A stretch of DNA of 64,000 nucleotides from Streptomyces sp. RPT161 (GCF_027533845.1 NZ_JAPZVN010000008.1:186001-250000), one strand, 5' to 3'; shown: positions 37,499 to 46,075, numbered from the stretch's first letter. Numbers and translations are program-made. Notes: generated from the letters alone by a model not told the origin.

Positions 37499-37514
37499 TC
37501 GATCGCACGTTCGA
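37499..37514. promoter_or_regulatory. LexA-box-like palindrome upstream of parE
   Basis: TCGATCGCACGTTCGA matches the actinobacterial SOS box TCGAAC-N4-GTTCGA at all but one informative position (A to T at position 5). It lies 132 bp upstream of the parE GTG and 282 bp upstream of the divergent small gene. Confidence 0.45.
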
Positions 37515-37726
37515 TACCTCGTACGAGTGATACCCACATCACGTTCCCAACTAGGCATGAACCATTTAGGCTCCGGGCACGTCCTCAGCAACAACCGGCA
37601 ACCCTGCCGGGAGGCGAAAATCCGACATATGCCCCAAATATCACAACTGACTCTTTAATCCCTATTCGCCGCCAACCGGTACCATCCGGCCGCCTCGGGC
37701 CCAACTTTCGAGGAAAAGCCACGAGC

Positions 37727-37755
37727 GGGAACGTTTTCGGCCTGGTTGGATGTTG
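37727..37755 (+). promoter_or_regulatory. SigR-like promoter candidate for the DUF7455-like gene
   Basis: GGGAAC (37727-37732) and GTTG (37752-37755) are separated by 19 bp, close to the thiol-stress sigma-R pattern GGGAAT/GTT. They lie about 40 bp before the GTG start. This is a motif match only. Confidence 0.3.
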
Positions 37756-37795
37756 ACCCTGGTACGACAGCTCGTCGAGCTAGAGAAGAGGCGAC

Positions 37796-38020
37796 GTGAC
37801 TACTGTTCTGACCCCCGCGAACCCGCTGACCGCGGCGGACCGCTGCGACCGCTGCGGCGCCCAGGCCTACCTGCGCGTCGTTCTCATCAGCGGTGGCGAG
37901 CTCCTGTTCTGCGCGCATCACGGGCGCAAGTTCGAGCCGGAACTGAAGAAGATCGCTGCGGAAATACAGGACGAGACCGGACGACTCACCGCCGCCCCGG
38001 CGACGGTCGTCGAGGACTGA
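37796..38020 (+). CDS. Small DUF7455-like protein with a CxxC/CxxH zinc-ribbon-like site
   Basis: This 74-aa protein is conserved next to parE in streptomycetes. CDRCGAQAYL near residue 17 and LLFCAHHGRKF near residue 38 give a Cys-x2-Cys plus Cys-x-His/His pattern, probably a small structural zinc site. An acidic helical C-terminus follows. No enzymatic motif is seen and the function is unknown. The GTG has an AGAGG site about 7 nt upstream. An 18-bp hairpin follows the gene. Confidence 0.82.
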   Translation: MTTVLTPANPLTAADRCDRCGAQAYLRVVLISGGELLFCAHHGRKFEPELKKIAAEIQDETGRLTAAPATVVED

Positions 38021-38062
38021 CCTACACATCGCATACGACGAGCTCGGACCGGCATGACCGGT

Positions 38063-38104
38063 GCGTTGAGCGGCCACCCCCACCGAGGGGTGGCCGCTCA
38101 ACGC
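38063..38104. terminator. 18-bp perfect hairpin after the DUF7455-like gene
   Basis: Arms 38063-38080 and 38087-38104 are perfectly complementary around CACCGA. It lies between the small rightward gene and the leftward protease gene, without a U-tract. Confidence 0.85.
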
Positions 38105-38277
38105 TATTCAACATCACCATCCGTACGCGCTCGATCGCAAACCGTTCCGCTAACCCCGCGGCGAAACGGTGAGATTCACGCACACTTAGTGACGCGCCAT
38201 TACGAGTGGCACATAAGTGCGCTTGATACCGCCACCCGGCGGGCAACAACACACACCAGGACGGCGCCACGCGCCCG

Positions 38278-39129
38278 CTACAGGAGGTGCCGGATCACAC
38301 CGGCATAGGCGGAAACCCTGGTGTACACCCCCGGGTGTGCCGCCTCACCACAGCCCGTCCCCCACGAGACCAGCCCGACCAGTCGGCCGTGGACCACCAA
38401 AGGCCCCCCACTGTCGCCCTGGCAGGCGTCCCGTCCCCCCTGCGGCTCTCCCGCGCACACCATGGACGCGGGCATGTACGTGCCCGCCAGGCTCCCCGGG
38501 TAGGCGCGCGCACACCCCTCGTTCGACACCAGCCGCACCCGTGCGGCGCGCAGCACCGGTGAGTAGCTACCGTGCCCGTTGGTGTCGCCCCACCCGTAGA
38601 CCGTGGCGCTCCCCTGGCGGTCGCCTCTCAGCTCGCGATCGCTTGCCAGGCGTATCGTGCGCCCGGGGAGCGAGCGGGCCAGCCGGACCACCGCGAGGTC
38701 GCCCGCGTTGGTCCGCGGGTTGTACGACGGATTGATCCACACATGGCGCACCGGGACCTCACGCCCCTGGTGGCCGCGCATATCCGAGCGGCCCGCCACG
38801 ACCCGCAGGTCGCGGATGGCCCACCAGTCGGCTCCGAGCACATCACGACCGAAGCAGTGGGCGGCGGTCAGCACCACCCGGGGAGCTATCAGCGCCCCGC
38901 CGCAGAACTGGCCCGACCGGTCGACGCCGAAGCGCTCGCGGCTCGCCAGGGCCACCACCCAGGGGTGCGCCGATATGCCCGTTGGACGGCCGCCTATGAC
39001 CCGTTCATGGTGTCTGTGGGCCCCTGTGGCGAAGGCGGGGGTGGACGTGGCGAGCGGCACCGCAGCCGCGAAGAGCGCGAGTCCGCCGACCACCGCGGCG
39101 GCCGTCCGACGGCGGGGTCTGGTGCACAT
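38278..39129 (-). CDS. Secreted trypsin-like serine protease (S1 family)
   Basis: This 283-aa preproprotein has an Arg-rich n-region (MCTRPRRR), a hydrophobic h-region and a cleavage area near ATSTPAFATG. A short propeptide ends before the canonical mature start VIGGRPT. The catalytic triad is His91 (TAAHC), Asp144 (AGDLAVV) and Ser240 (GDSGGP). Asp234, six residues before the serine, marks trypsin-like specificity for Arg/Lys. Cysteines pair as in chymotrypsin. The ATG at 39129 has GGAG 6 nt upstream. Such proteases act in substrate-mycelium turnover. Confidence 0.94.
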   Translation of the reverse strand: MCTRPRRRTAAAVVGGLALFAAAVPLATSTPAFATGAHRHHERVIGGRPTGISAHPWVVALASRERFGVDRSGQFCGGALIAPRVVLTAAHCFGRDVLGADWWAIRDLRVVAGRSDMRGHQGREVPVRHVWINPSYNPRTNAGDLAVVRLARSLPGRTIRLASDRELRGDRQGSATVYGWGDTNGHGSYSPVLRAARVRLVSNEGCARAYPGSLAGTYMPASMVCAGEPQGGRDACQGDSGGPLVVHGRLVGLVSWGTGCGEAAHPGVYTRVSAYAGVIRHLL

Positions 39130-39205
39130 ACGGTCTCCTGACCATCCGGAACGGTTGGGACACTCAGCGTCATCCACCTGGAGCCGTACCGCATCCGGAA
39201 AAGCC

Positions 39206-39244
39206 CGCGGGCCCGCAACCTCGCGAGGAGGTCACGGGCCCGCG
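39206..39244. terminator. Hairpin terminator after hrdB
   Basis: CGCGGGCCCG (39206-39215) pairs with CGGGCCCGCG (39235-39244), and the loop contains a second small hairpin (CCTCGCGAGG). It lies 22 bp past the hrdB stop. Confidence 0.75.
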
Positions 39245-39265
39245 AAAGACGGCGCCACGAAGGGC

Positions 39266-40825
39266 TCAGTCCAGGTAGTCCCGGAGCACCTGGGAACGCG
39301 ACGGGTGGCGCAGCTTGGACATGGTCTTGGACTCGATCTGGCGGATCCGCTCACGGGTCACGCCGTAGACCTTGCCGATCTCGTCCAGCGTCTTCGGCTG
39401 GCCGTCGGTGAGGCCGAAGCGCATGGAGACCACGCCCGCCTCGCGCTCGGAGAGGGTGTCCAGGACGGAGTGCAACTGCTCCTGCAACAGGGTGAAGCTG
39501 ACCGCGTCGGCCGGGACGACCGCCTCGGAGTCCTCGATGAGGTCACCGAACTCGCTGTCGCCGTCCTCGCCCAGCGGAGTGTGCAGGGAGATCGGCTCGC
39601 GGCCGTACTTCTGGACCTCGATGACCTTCTCCGGGGTCATGTCCAGTTCCTTGGCCAGTTCCTCCGGGGTGGGCTCGCGCCCCAGGTCCTGGAGCATCTG
39701 GCGCTGCACACGGGCGAGCTTGTTGATGACCTCGACCATGTGCACCGGAATACGGATGGTGCGGGCCTGGTCGGCCATGGCTCGGGTGATCGCCTGCCGG
39801 ATCCACCAGGTGGCGTACGTGGAGAACTTGTAGCCCTTGGTGTAGTCGAACTTCTCCACCGCGCGGATCAGACCCAGGTTGCCCTCCTGGATCAGGTCCA
39901 GGAACAGCATGCCGCGGCCGGTGTAGCGCTTGGCCAGCGAGACCACCAGACGGAGGTTGGCCTCCAGCAGGTGGTTCTTGGCGCGGCGACCGTCCTCGGC
40001 GATGATCTCCAGCTCGCGCTGGAGCTTGGGCGCGAGCTTGTCGGCCGCGGAGAGCTTGTCCTCCGCGAACAGGCCCGCCTCGATGCGCTTGGCGAGCTCG
40101 ACCTCCTGCTCGGCGTTGAGCAGCGGCACCTTGCCGATCTGCTTGAGGTAGTCCTTGACCGGGTCGGCGGTGGCGCCGGCCGCGGCGACCTGCTGCGCGG
40201 GCGCGTCGTCCTCGTCGTCGTCGGAGAGCACGAAGCCCTCGGACTCCGGCTGGTCGGGGCCGGCCTCACCGGGCTTGCCGGGCGCCTCGTCCAGCAGGTC
40301 CTCGGCCTCGACGAGGTCGTCCTCGGCGGTCTTCTTCGCCGTGGTCTTCTTGGCCGTCGCCTTCTTCGCCGGGGCCTTCTTCGCCGCGGTCTTCTTGGCG
40401 GCCGCCTTCTTCACGCCCGCCCCGGCGGCGTTCTCCTCGGCGTCGGCCTCCAAGGAGACCTCCGCGGTGGCCGACGGGGCGGTCACCGTCTTGGCGGCGG
40501 CGGTCTTCTTGACGGTGCTCGTCGTGGTGGCGACGGGCTTGGTGGCAGTACGCTTCGCCGGGCTCTTGGCTGCGACGCTCTTGCGGGTGCGCTTCGGCGC
40601 CTCTGCGGCACTGACCATCAGCGTCACACCCTCCTCGTCGAGGACCTGGTTGAGGCTGCGCAGAACGTTCTTCCACTGGGTTGCCGGAATCTGGTCCGCC
40701 TCGAAGGCCCGACGGACGTCGTCGCCTGCGATCTGGCCCTGTGCCTTACCCCGCTCAATGAGCGCCATCAGAGACTCGGATTCGGTGATCTCCGGCGGGA
40801 GCGTACGGGATGTGCTGGCCGACAC
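39266..40825 (-). CDS. hrdB: Principal sigma factor HrdB
   Basis: This is the essential housekeeping sigma-70 factor, 519 aa (about 511 in S. coelicolor). After a conserved N-terminal ~90 residues there is a long Lys/Ala-rich low-complexity stretch ([17 protein letters not shown]) and an acidic segment. Region 1.2 follows ([31 protein letters not shown]), then regions 2 ([39 protein letters not shown]), 3 and 4 ([21 protein letters not shown], key motif RERIRQIE). The GTG at 40825 has GAGAGG 6 nt upstream. The upstream region is 410 bp and known in relatives to carry a SigR-dependent second promoter. Confidence 0.97.
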   Translation of the reverse strand: MSASTSRTLPPEITESESLMALIERGKAQGQIAGDDVRRAFEADQIPATQWKNVLRSLNQVLDEEGVTLMVSAAEAPKRTRKSVAAKSPAKRTATKPVATTTSTVKKTAAAKTVTAPSATAEVSLEADAEENAAGAGVKKAAAKKTAAKKAPAKKATAKKTTAKKTAEDDLVEAEDLLDEAPGKPGEAGPDQPESEGFVLSDDDEDDAPAQQVAAAGATADPVKDYLKQIGKVPLLNAEQEVELAKRIEAGLFAEDKLSAADKLAPKLQRELEIIAEDGRRAKNHLLEANLRLVVSLAKRYTGRGMLFLDLIQEGNLGLIRAVEKFDYTKGYKFSTYATWWIRQAITRAMADQARTIRIPVHMVEVINKLARVQRQMLQDLGREPTPEELAKELDMTPEKVIEVQKYGREPISLHTPLGEDGDSEFGDLIEDSEAVVPADAVSFTLLQEQLHSVLDTLSEREAGVVSMRFGLTDGQPKTLDEIGKVYGVTRERIRQIESKTMSKLRHPSRSQVLRDYLD

Positions 40826-41235
40826 GAACAACCTCTCGGAACGATGGGAACGACTTCCGACCGCGCCTGCACCCGGCAGGGGATCGGCCGCCGGCGGGGA
40901 TGGTCCGGCGGTGGAGGCGGGACCGCACAGGAACACAGCATCTGCGATGTCGTCCGTATTCCTTCTGCGGCACCACCTCTTAGGTCATCGCGCCTCTCCT
41001 ACGAGTGTTACGCGGGTCCTGCGTGGCCCGTGTCACACCGTAATTCAGCGTAAACCAGCTCTTAGCCCGGCACTTCCACCGAAGACGGCCGCCGCCGGGC
41101 CCGTTCGGAGGGGTCGGCGGCGGCCGGGGACATCGGCGCACGGAAGACGCGGGCGGAACACCCGGCGACGGGGCCGTCCTTGTCCGGCGGTACGGCGCGG
41201 CGTGGGCGGGAGCGGCGAGTGGGCGGCCGCCGGGT
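40826..41235. other. hrdB promoter region and whiH 3' end
   Basis: There is no gene in these 410 bp. Next to the whiH stop lies its hairpin terminator. Reading toward hrdB, GGAAT occurs on the minus strand at 40958-40962 and is followed, 18 bp on, by GCT instead of the GTT of a SigR -10. That is a weak candidate for the stress-induced hrdB promoter. No housekeeping promoter was assigned. Confidence 0.5.
41086..41126. terminator. 12-bp perfect hairpin downstream of whiH
   Basis: CGGCCGCCGCCG (41086-41097) and CGGCGGCGGCCG (41115-41126) are perfectly complementary around a 17-nt loop, about 110 bp past the whiH stop. Confidence 0.55.
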
Positions 41236-42123
41236 TCAGTGCTCGCGCGGCGCCGGAACGACGCGGTCCACTTCGGGGTGCGGGGTGAGCAGCTGCCGCA
41301 TGGCGCCCTCCGCGCCCTGAGCGTCCCCGTTCGCCAGGGCCTCGACGACGGCCAGGTGCAGCCCGACCGCCGCCTCGGTGGGGCGGTCGCAGCCGGTGAC
41401 CGGGCCGCCGGAGACCTGGAGCGCCGAGGAGACGATGCCGGACAGGTGCTCCAGCATCCGGTTGCCGGTGATCTGCAGGACGAGAGCGTGGAACTCGGCG
41501 TCGGCGCGGGAGAAGGTCAGCGAGTCCCCCTGGGCGACCGCGTGGCCCATGATCTCGGCCATGTCGGCGAGACGCTGCTGGACGTCCTCACGGCCATGAC
41601 CGGCCGCGAGCCGGGCCGCGAGCGGCTCGATGGTCCAGCGCAGTTCGGACAGCTCGCGCCGCTGGTCGTCGCGCTGCGGGCCGAAGGCCCGCCACTCGAT
41701 GATGTCGGGGTCGAGCAGGTTCCAGTCGCTGACCGGGCGGACCCTGGTGCCGACGTTGGGGCGGGCGCTGACGAGGCCCTTGGCCTCCAGGACGCGCAGT
41801 GATTCACGGACGACGGTGCGGGAGACCTCGAAGCGCTGACCGATCTCCTCGGGGACGAGCGGGCGGTCGGCGCCGAGATCGCCGGAGACGATCATCTGGC
41901 CGAGCTGCTGGACGAGTTGGCCGTGCAGGCCGCGCCCTCGGCTGCCTCCGGCGCGGCGCCCGACCCGCCCCATCTCGGTATCCACCCCGTCCCAGTTGGG
42001 GTTACCGGGGCGGTCGGTGCCGGGGGCTTCCCCGTACGGGTAGCGGTCGAGCTCCCCATGCCCGGCGAGGCCGGAGTCGACGGGGCGGGCCGCGGTCATC
42101 ATGGTGTGCGCAAGGGTAGTCAC
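41236..42123 (-). CDS. whiH: Sporulation regulator WhiH (GntR family)
   Basis: WhiH is needed for sporulation septation in aerial hyphae, and its gene is a target of sigma WhiG. It has 295 aa from the GTG at 42123, the length known for S. coelicolor. A variable N-terminal ~65 residues precede the winged helix (GQRFEVSRTVVRESLRVLEAKGLV, key motif VSRTVVRESL). An FCD-type effector domain follows, with histidines in DAEFHALV and VGLHLAVV that suggest a metal and carboxylate ligand, as in related regulators. The AAAGGA site lies close to the GTG. It ends PAPREH, as in homologues. Confidence 0.95.
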   Translation of the reverse strand: MTTLAHTMMTAARPVDSGLAGHGELDRYPYGEAPGTDRPGNPNWDGVDTEMGRVGRRAGGSRGRGLHGQLVQQLGQMIVSGDLGADRPLVPEEIGQRFEVSRTVVRESLRVLEAKGLVSARPNVGTRVRPVSDWNLLDPDIIEWRAFGPQRDDQRRELSELRWTIEPLAARLAAGHGREDVQQRLADMAEIMGHAVAQGDSLTFSRADAEFHALVLQITGNRMLEHLSGIVSSALQVSGGPVTGCDRPTEAAVGLHLAVVEALANGDAQGAEGAMRQLLTPHPEVDRVVPAPREH

Positions 42124-42224
42124 GCATCCTTTGTCGGCGATGTCCCCGGCGGCCTTGAGGGCTTTGCTGAAAAGCACACGAAAGGGTGATCGCCCCTCAC
42201 CGCATAATTGACGCTTTATCGTAA

Positions 42225-42239
42225 AGAAACGTGCTTTCT
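42225..42239. promoter_or_regulatory. Small dyad in the whiH promoter region
   Basis: AGAAA and TTTCT form inverted half-sites around CGTGC, about 100 bp upstream of the whiH start. WhiH is reported to autoregulate, so this is a possible operator, but the arms are short. Confidence 0.25.
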
Positions 42240-42378
42240 CAGGGGAGTTACGGACACATCAACGCGACTGCCAGACTCGTCCCACACGTCAACACCCCTG
42301 TGCGGTAAGGGAGTAGACCAACGAGGCCGCGCAACAGGCCAGCACAGCACAGAAGTTGGCTGCGTTCGGGTCCGTGAA

Positions 42379-43161
42379 TCACACCTCGGGGCGCAGCATC
42401 GGCGGATTGAGCAACGTCGCGCCGCCGGCCCTGAACAACTGGGCGGGACGGCCTCCTTGGCGCGTTGTGGTACCGCCCGCCGGAACCAGGAAGCCCGGCG
42501 TTCCGGTCACCTTGCGGTGGAAGTTTCGCGGATCCAGCGCCACACCCCACACCGCCTCGTAGACCCGGCGCAGCTCGCCGACGGTGAACTCGGGCGGGCA
42601 GAACGCGGTGGCCAGCGATGAGTACTCGATCTTCGACCTGGCGCGCTCCACGCCGTCGGCGAGGATCTGCGAGTGATCGAAGGCGAGCGGCGCGCGATGC
42701 TCCTCGCCCGGCGCACCGTTCTCCGCCTGCAACAGGTCGTCCACCGGAGCCCACCGCGCGCTGCGCGCGTCGCCCCCGGCCCGCGGAGCCGGGAGGTCGG
42801 GCGCCAGCACCAGGTGCGCGACGCTGACCACCCGCATCCGTGGGTCGCGGTTCGGATCGCCATAGGTGGCGAGCTGTTCCAGATGCGCCCCGCCGGTGCC
42901 GTACGGCCCCGCCGCGCCGAAACCGGCCGGAACGGGCTGCTGGGTACGCAGCCCGGTCTCCTCCGCGAGCTCACGGGCGGCGGCCTCGGCGAGGTTCTCG
43001 TCGGGCCTCACGAATCCCCCGGGCAGCGCCCACCGCCCCTGGTACGGCGGCTCACCCCGGCGGACGGTCAACGCGCACAGCGCATGCTGACGCACGGTGA
43101 GCACGACCAGATCGACGGTGACAGCGAAGGGCGGATGGGCCGACGGGTCGTAGGGCGACAT
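42379..43161 (-). CDS. Nudix hydrolase with winged-helix domain (NrtR-like regulator)
   Basis: This 260-aa protein combines an N-terminal Nudix domain with a C-terminal winged helix (FTVGELRRVYEAVWGVALDPRNFHRKV, key motif DPRNFHRKV), the layout of NrtR-type regulators of NAD metabolism. The Nudix box at 49-71 is complete (GFVRPDE...RELAEETG), so hydrolysis of ADP-ribose or a similar compound is still possible. Many true NrtR proteins have lost it. A TCGTC/GACGA dyad sits just upstream of the ATG and may be its own operator. Confidence 0.88.
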   Translation of the reverse strand: MSPYDPSAHPPFAVTVDLVVLTVRQHALCALTVRRGEPPYQGRWALPGGFVRPDENLAEAAARELAEETGLRTQQPVPAGFGAAGPYGTGGAHLEQLATYGDPNRDPRMRVVSVAHLVLAPDLPAPRAGGDARSARWAPVDDLLQAENGAPGEEHRAPLAFDHSQILADGVERARSKIEYSSLATAFCPPEFTVGELRRVYEAVWGVALDPRNFHRKVTGTPGFLVPAGGTTTRQGGRPAQLFRAGGATLLNPPMLRPEV

Positions 43162-43171
43162 GACGTGATCA

Positions 43172-43192
43172 TAGTCGTCTCACTGACGATAA
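43172..43192. promoter_or_regulatory. Dyad immediately upstream of the NrtR-like gene
   Basis: TCGTC (43175-43179) and GACGA (43185-43189) form inverted half-sites around TCACT with outer T/A symmetry. The dyad lies 11-31 bp upstream of the start codon, a repressor-like position. NrtR operators are 21-bp palindromes, which fits the size. Confidence 0.4.
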
Positions 43193-43238
43193 ACAGCTGG
43201 TTCGGGGGATGCGTGGCGGGGTCGGTGCTCGGGGGGCG

Positions 43239-43271
43239 CCCCCGCCCCCCTCCCCCTCCCTCCCCTCCCCC
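43239..43271 (-). promoter_or_regulatory. G-quadruplex-forming tract in a divergent promoter
   Basis: The minus strand reads six G-runs of 5, 4, 3, 5, 6 and 5 separated by single A or C bases, an unusually compact quadruplex motif. It lies 78-110 bp upstream of the NrtR-like gene, in its sense strand, and 166-198 bp upstream of the hydrolase gene on the other side. Confidence 0.6.
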
Positions 43272-43436
43272 GAGTTCCAGCGTGCGGCCGGATATCGGCC
43301 CCGCGGCCGGTGGCTGACCGCGCCCGGGTGAACCGATGGCGGCGCGGACGTCTACCGTTCCGATCGGTGCCTCCTGCGGGCGCCGCACGCGACCAGCCGC
43401 CAGTGCCGATCCAGCCGTACCAGCCTGAGGAGAACG

Positions 43437-44747
43437 ATGGCCGTCCTTCGCCAGCCCGGCGCCGTGCTCACCGACCACACCTTCAGCGTCCCGTTGGACC
43501 ACTCACGCCCCGACGGGGAGCGGATCGAGATCTACGCTCGCGAGGTGGTGGCGGTGGGCCGGGAACGCGAGCCGCTGCCCTGGCTGTTGTTCCTCCAGGG
43601 CGGCCCGGGTGGGCGCTCCCCTCGCCCGCTGGGCCGGGACAGCTGGTTGAGCCGGGCACTCGACGACTACCGGGTGCTGCTACTGGACCAGCGGGGCACC
43701 GGACGGTCCACCCCGGCGAACCGGCAGACCCTGCCCAAGCGTGGTGACGCCGCCGCGCAGGCCGCGTATCTGGCGCACTTCCGTGCCGACGCCATCGTGG
43801 CCGACTGCGAACTGATCCGCCGCCAACTGGTGGGCGCGGACGGGCAGTGGTCGGTGCTCGGGCAGAGCTTCGGCGGATTCTGCACGCTGACCTATCTGTC
43901 GTTCGCGCCGCAGGGGGTACGGGAGGCGTTCATCACCGGCGGGCTCGCCGGACTGCGTTCCAGCGCGCGGGACGTCTACCGGGCCGCGTATCCGCGTGTG
44001 GAGCGCAAGAACCGGCGGCACTATGAGCGTTATCCGCAGGACGCCGAGCTCGCCCAGGCGGTGGTTCGCCATCTGCGCGACCACCAGGTGCGGTTGCCCG
44101 GCGGTGCGGTGCTGACGCCAGAGGCCTTCCAGTCGTTGGGGATCATGCTTGGGACCAGCAACGGGTCGCATACTCTGCACTACCTGCTGGAGGACGCCTT
44201 CCTTCCGGGTTCGGGCGAACGCACGCTTTCCGACTCCTTCCTTTCCGAGGTGCAGGGTCATCTGTCCTTCGCGGCCAATCCGCTCTATGCGGTGCTGCAC
44301 GAGTCGATCTACGGCCAGCGGTCGGTCTCCAGCCAGTGCACGGGCTGGGCGGCGGAGGCGGTCCGGGCGGAGTTCCCGCAGTTCGACGCCGAAAAGGCGC
44401 TGTCCGGTGATGGCCCGCTGCTGTTCACCGGGGAGATGATCTACCCCTGGATGTTCACCGCCGACCCCGTTCTCGAACCGCTGCGGGAGGCGGCGGAGCT
44501 CCTCGCGTCGCGTGAGGACTGGCCGGATCTGTATGACGTCGACCAACTCGCCCGCAATGAGGTGCCTGTTGTGGCCGCTGTTTACCACGACGACATGTAT
44601 GTCGACACCGCCGACTCGCTGGAGACGGCCGCGGCGGTCAAGGGACTGCGCACCTGGGTGACCGACGAGTACGAGCATGACGGGTTGCGGGTGAGCGGTG
44701 GGCGGGTGCTGGATCGGTTGATCCGCCTGGCGCGGGGCGAGTTGTAG
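43437..44747 (+). CDS. Alpha/beta hydrolase, proline-iminopeptidase-like (S33)
   Basis: This 436-aa enzyme has oxyanion motif FLQGGPGG, DQRGTGRS and nucleophile Ser144 in LGQSFGG. The C-terminal acid/His pair lies in the region AVYHDDMYVD...DEYEHDGLR, all as in family S33 prolyl aminopeptidases. It has no signal peptide, so it should release N-terminal proline from peptides in the cytoplasm, although some relatives are esterases. AGGAG lies 5 nt before the ATG. It is convergent with the DUF4192 gene, with a 50-bp gap. Confidence 0.9.
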   Translation: MAVLRQPGAVLTDHTFSVPLDHSRPDGERIEIYAREVVAVGREREPLPWLLFLQGGPGGRSPRPLGRDSWLSRALDDYRVLLLDQRGTGRSTPANRQTLPKRGDAAAQAAYLAHFRADAIVADCELIRRQLVGADGQWSVLGQSFGGFCTLTYLSFAPQGVREAFITGGLAGLRSSARDVYRAAYPRVERKNRRHYERYPQDAELAQAVVRHLRDHQVRLPGGAVLTPEAFQSLGIMLGTSNGSHTLHYLLEDAFLPGSGERTLSDSFLSEVQGHLSFAANPLYAVLHESIYGQRSVSSQCTGWAAEAVRAEFPQFDAEKALSGDGPLLFTGEMIYPWMFTADPVLEPLREAAELLASREDWPDLYDVDQLARNEVPVVAAVYHDDMYVDTADSLETAAAVKGLRTWVTDEYEHDGLRVSGGRVLDRLIRLARGEL

Positions 44748-44797
44748 CGGGCAGCCGCCCACGCCGGCGCATGGCCCGGTGCGTTCTCGTGGGGGAC

Positions 44798-46075
44798 TCA
44801 GCATCGTCGTCCGTCTCCCTTCCGCGTTCGGGTCGGGCGGTGTGCCCGGCGGCGGGTGCCGGGGCGGTTGGCGGGGCTGGTGTCGGTGGCCGGGCGTCCC
44901 TTGGGTCCGGTGGCCGGCTGTGGGGTCGTGGTGCCGCGCGCCTGCCGCTTGCTGCGTTCCTGTCGGAGGCACTGGCGCAGTGGTTCGGGATCCAGGCCGT
45001 TGTTGCAGGCCCGGTGCAGCAGCTTGGCGAAGGTGTATTCGGGGTCGGCGTCCAGTGCCCGGTCGAAGGCGACGCGTGCGGCGGGCTCGTCTCCGACGGA
45101 CCAGCAGACCCAGCCGGCCAGGGTGAGTGGCGCGGCGGAGTGGTCGGTGTAGGCGCCGACGCAGCGGCGTGCCAGCGCGCGCCACAGTCTTAGCGCGGGG
45201 GCGGCGTCCTGTCCTTCCATCCATTCGGCTGCCTGGTCGCGGGTCTCGCGGTCCTGGAGGCCGAGGATGATCGCGGCTGCCTCGGCGTCCGCGAGGAGGG
45301 TGTCGTCGTGGGTGTCGCCCGCGGTGTCGTCGGAGGCGGCTGGGGTGGTGCGGAAGCGGTGGAGGGCGGCTTCGGCGAGGGTCAGTGTCTCCTCTCGGAC
45401 GGTGAGGATGTCTCCGTCGCGGAGCATGCGGGGGACGAGTTCGGCGCAGGCCTGGTCGAGGGCGGCTTCCTGGGGGGCGGCTCGGGGTGGGCCGAGTGGT
45501 GTGTACCGGGCTTGCATCTCCTTGAGGGTTCCGCGTACCTGGATGCCGGCGTAGGCCGCGGCGGCGGCCATGACGGAGGTGCCGTCCTGGGGGATGGGTG
45601 TTCCGTCGGGTGGGCAGCAGCCGATGTCGGGGCAGCAGTAGGACCACCACCGGCCGTCGCTGACGCAGAGGGCTTCCATGACCGGTACGTCGAGGGTGCC
45701 GCATGCGGTGCGGAGGTGTTGGGCGAGGGGTCGTAGTCGTTCCATGGTCTGCTGGGGGCGTTCGCCGGGGCGCGGGTCCTGGCAGAGGAACACGGCGATG
45801 CCGTCGGGGTGGTCGGGGCGGCTTGCCTCTCCGATCAGGCAGTCGGCGAGTTGGGCGGCGACGTGGCGCCACTCGGCGGGGTCGGCCGGGATGCCGAGGC
45901 GTAGTCGTCCGCCGAAGCGGCCGCGGGCTCCGTGCAGGGCGACCATGACGATGCTGTCGTCCGGGTGGAAGCCCAGGACGAAGGGCAGTGCCTCGGCCAG
46001 GTCGGCGGGACCACGCAGGGTGACTCGTGGTTCGCGGGGTGGATGGGACGCTGAGGATTCGGTGTGCTGTGTCAT
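44798..46075 (-). CDS. DUF4192 family protein
   Basis: This 425-aa actinobacterial protein is of unknown function. The N-terminal part has the DUF4192 signature (VTLRGPADLAEALPFVLGFHPDDSIVMVAL). A Cys-rich SYCCPDIGCCPPDG patch near residue 150 may bind metal. The second half is helical with a TPR-like repeat (VGDEPAARVAFDRALDADPEYTFAKLL) and ends in a basic Arg/Pro/Thr tail. It is divergent from recQ across 166 bp containing two perfect DnaA boxes. The pairing with recQ is conserved in Streptomyces as I recall. Start ATG 46075. Confidence 0.83.
   Translation of the reverse strand: MTQHTESSASHPPREPRVTLRGPADLAEALPFVLGFHPDDSIVMVALHGARGRFGGRLRLGIPADPAEWRHVAAQLADCLIGEASRPDHPDGIAVFLCQDPRPGERPQQTMERLRPLAQHLRTACGTLDVPVMEALCVSDGRWWSYCCPDIGCCPPDGTPIPQDGTSVMAAAAAYAGIQVRGTLKEMQARYTPLGPPRAAPQEAALDQACAELVPRMLRDGDILTVREETLTLAEAALHRFRTTPAASDDTAGDTHDDTLLADAEAAAIILGLQDRETRDQAAEWMEGQDAAPALRLWRALARRCVGAYTDHSAAPLTLAGWVCWSVGDEPAARVAFDRALDADPEYTFAKLLHRACNNGLDPEPLRQCLRQERSKRQARGTTTPQPATGPKGRPATDTSPANRPGTRRRAHRPTRTRKGDGRRC

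Larger units (their letters stand above)
37368..37795. other. 428-bp divergent region between parE and the DUF7455-like gene
   Basis: There is no supported gene. The region is less GC-rich in its middle part. It holds the promoters of both flanking genes, a LexA-like 16-mer at 37499-37514, and a SigR-like GGGAAC/GTTG pair at 37727-37755. Confidence 0.6.

Noticed and set aside
40180-40440. Lys/Ala repeat region of hrdB as a separate low-complexity gene or insertion
   Set aside because: It is continuous and in frame with hrdB and is a normal feature of streptomycete HrdB proteins.
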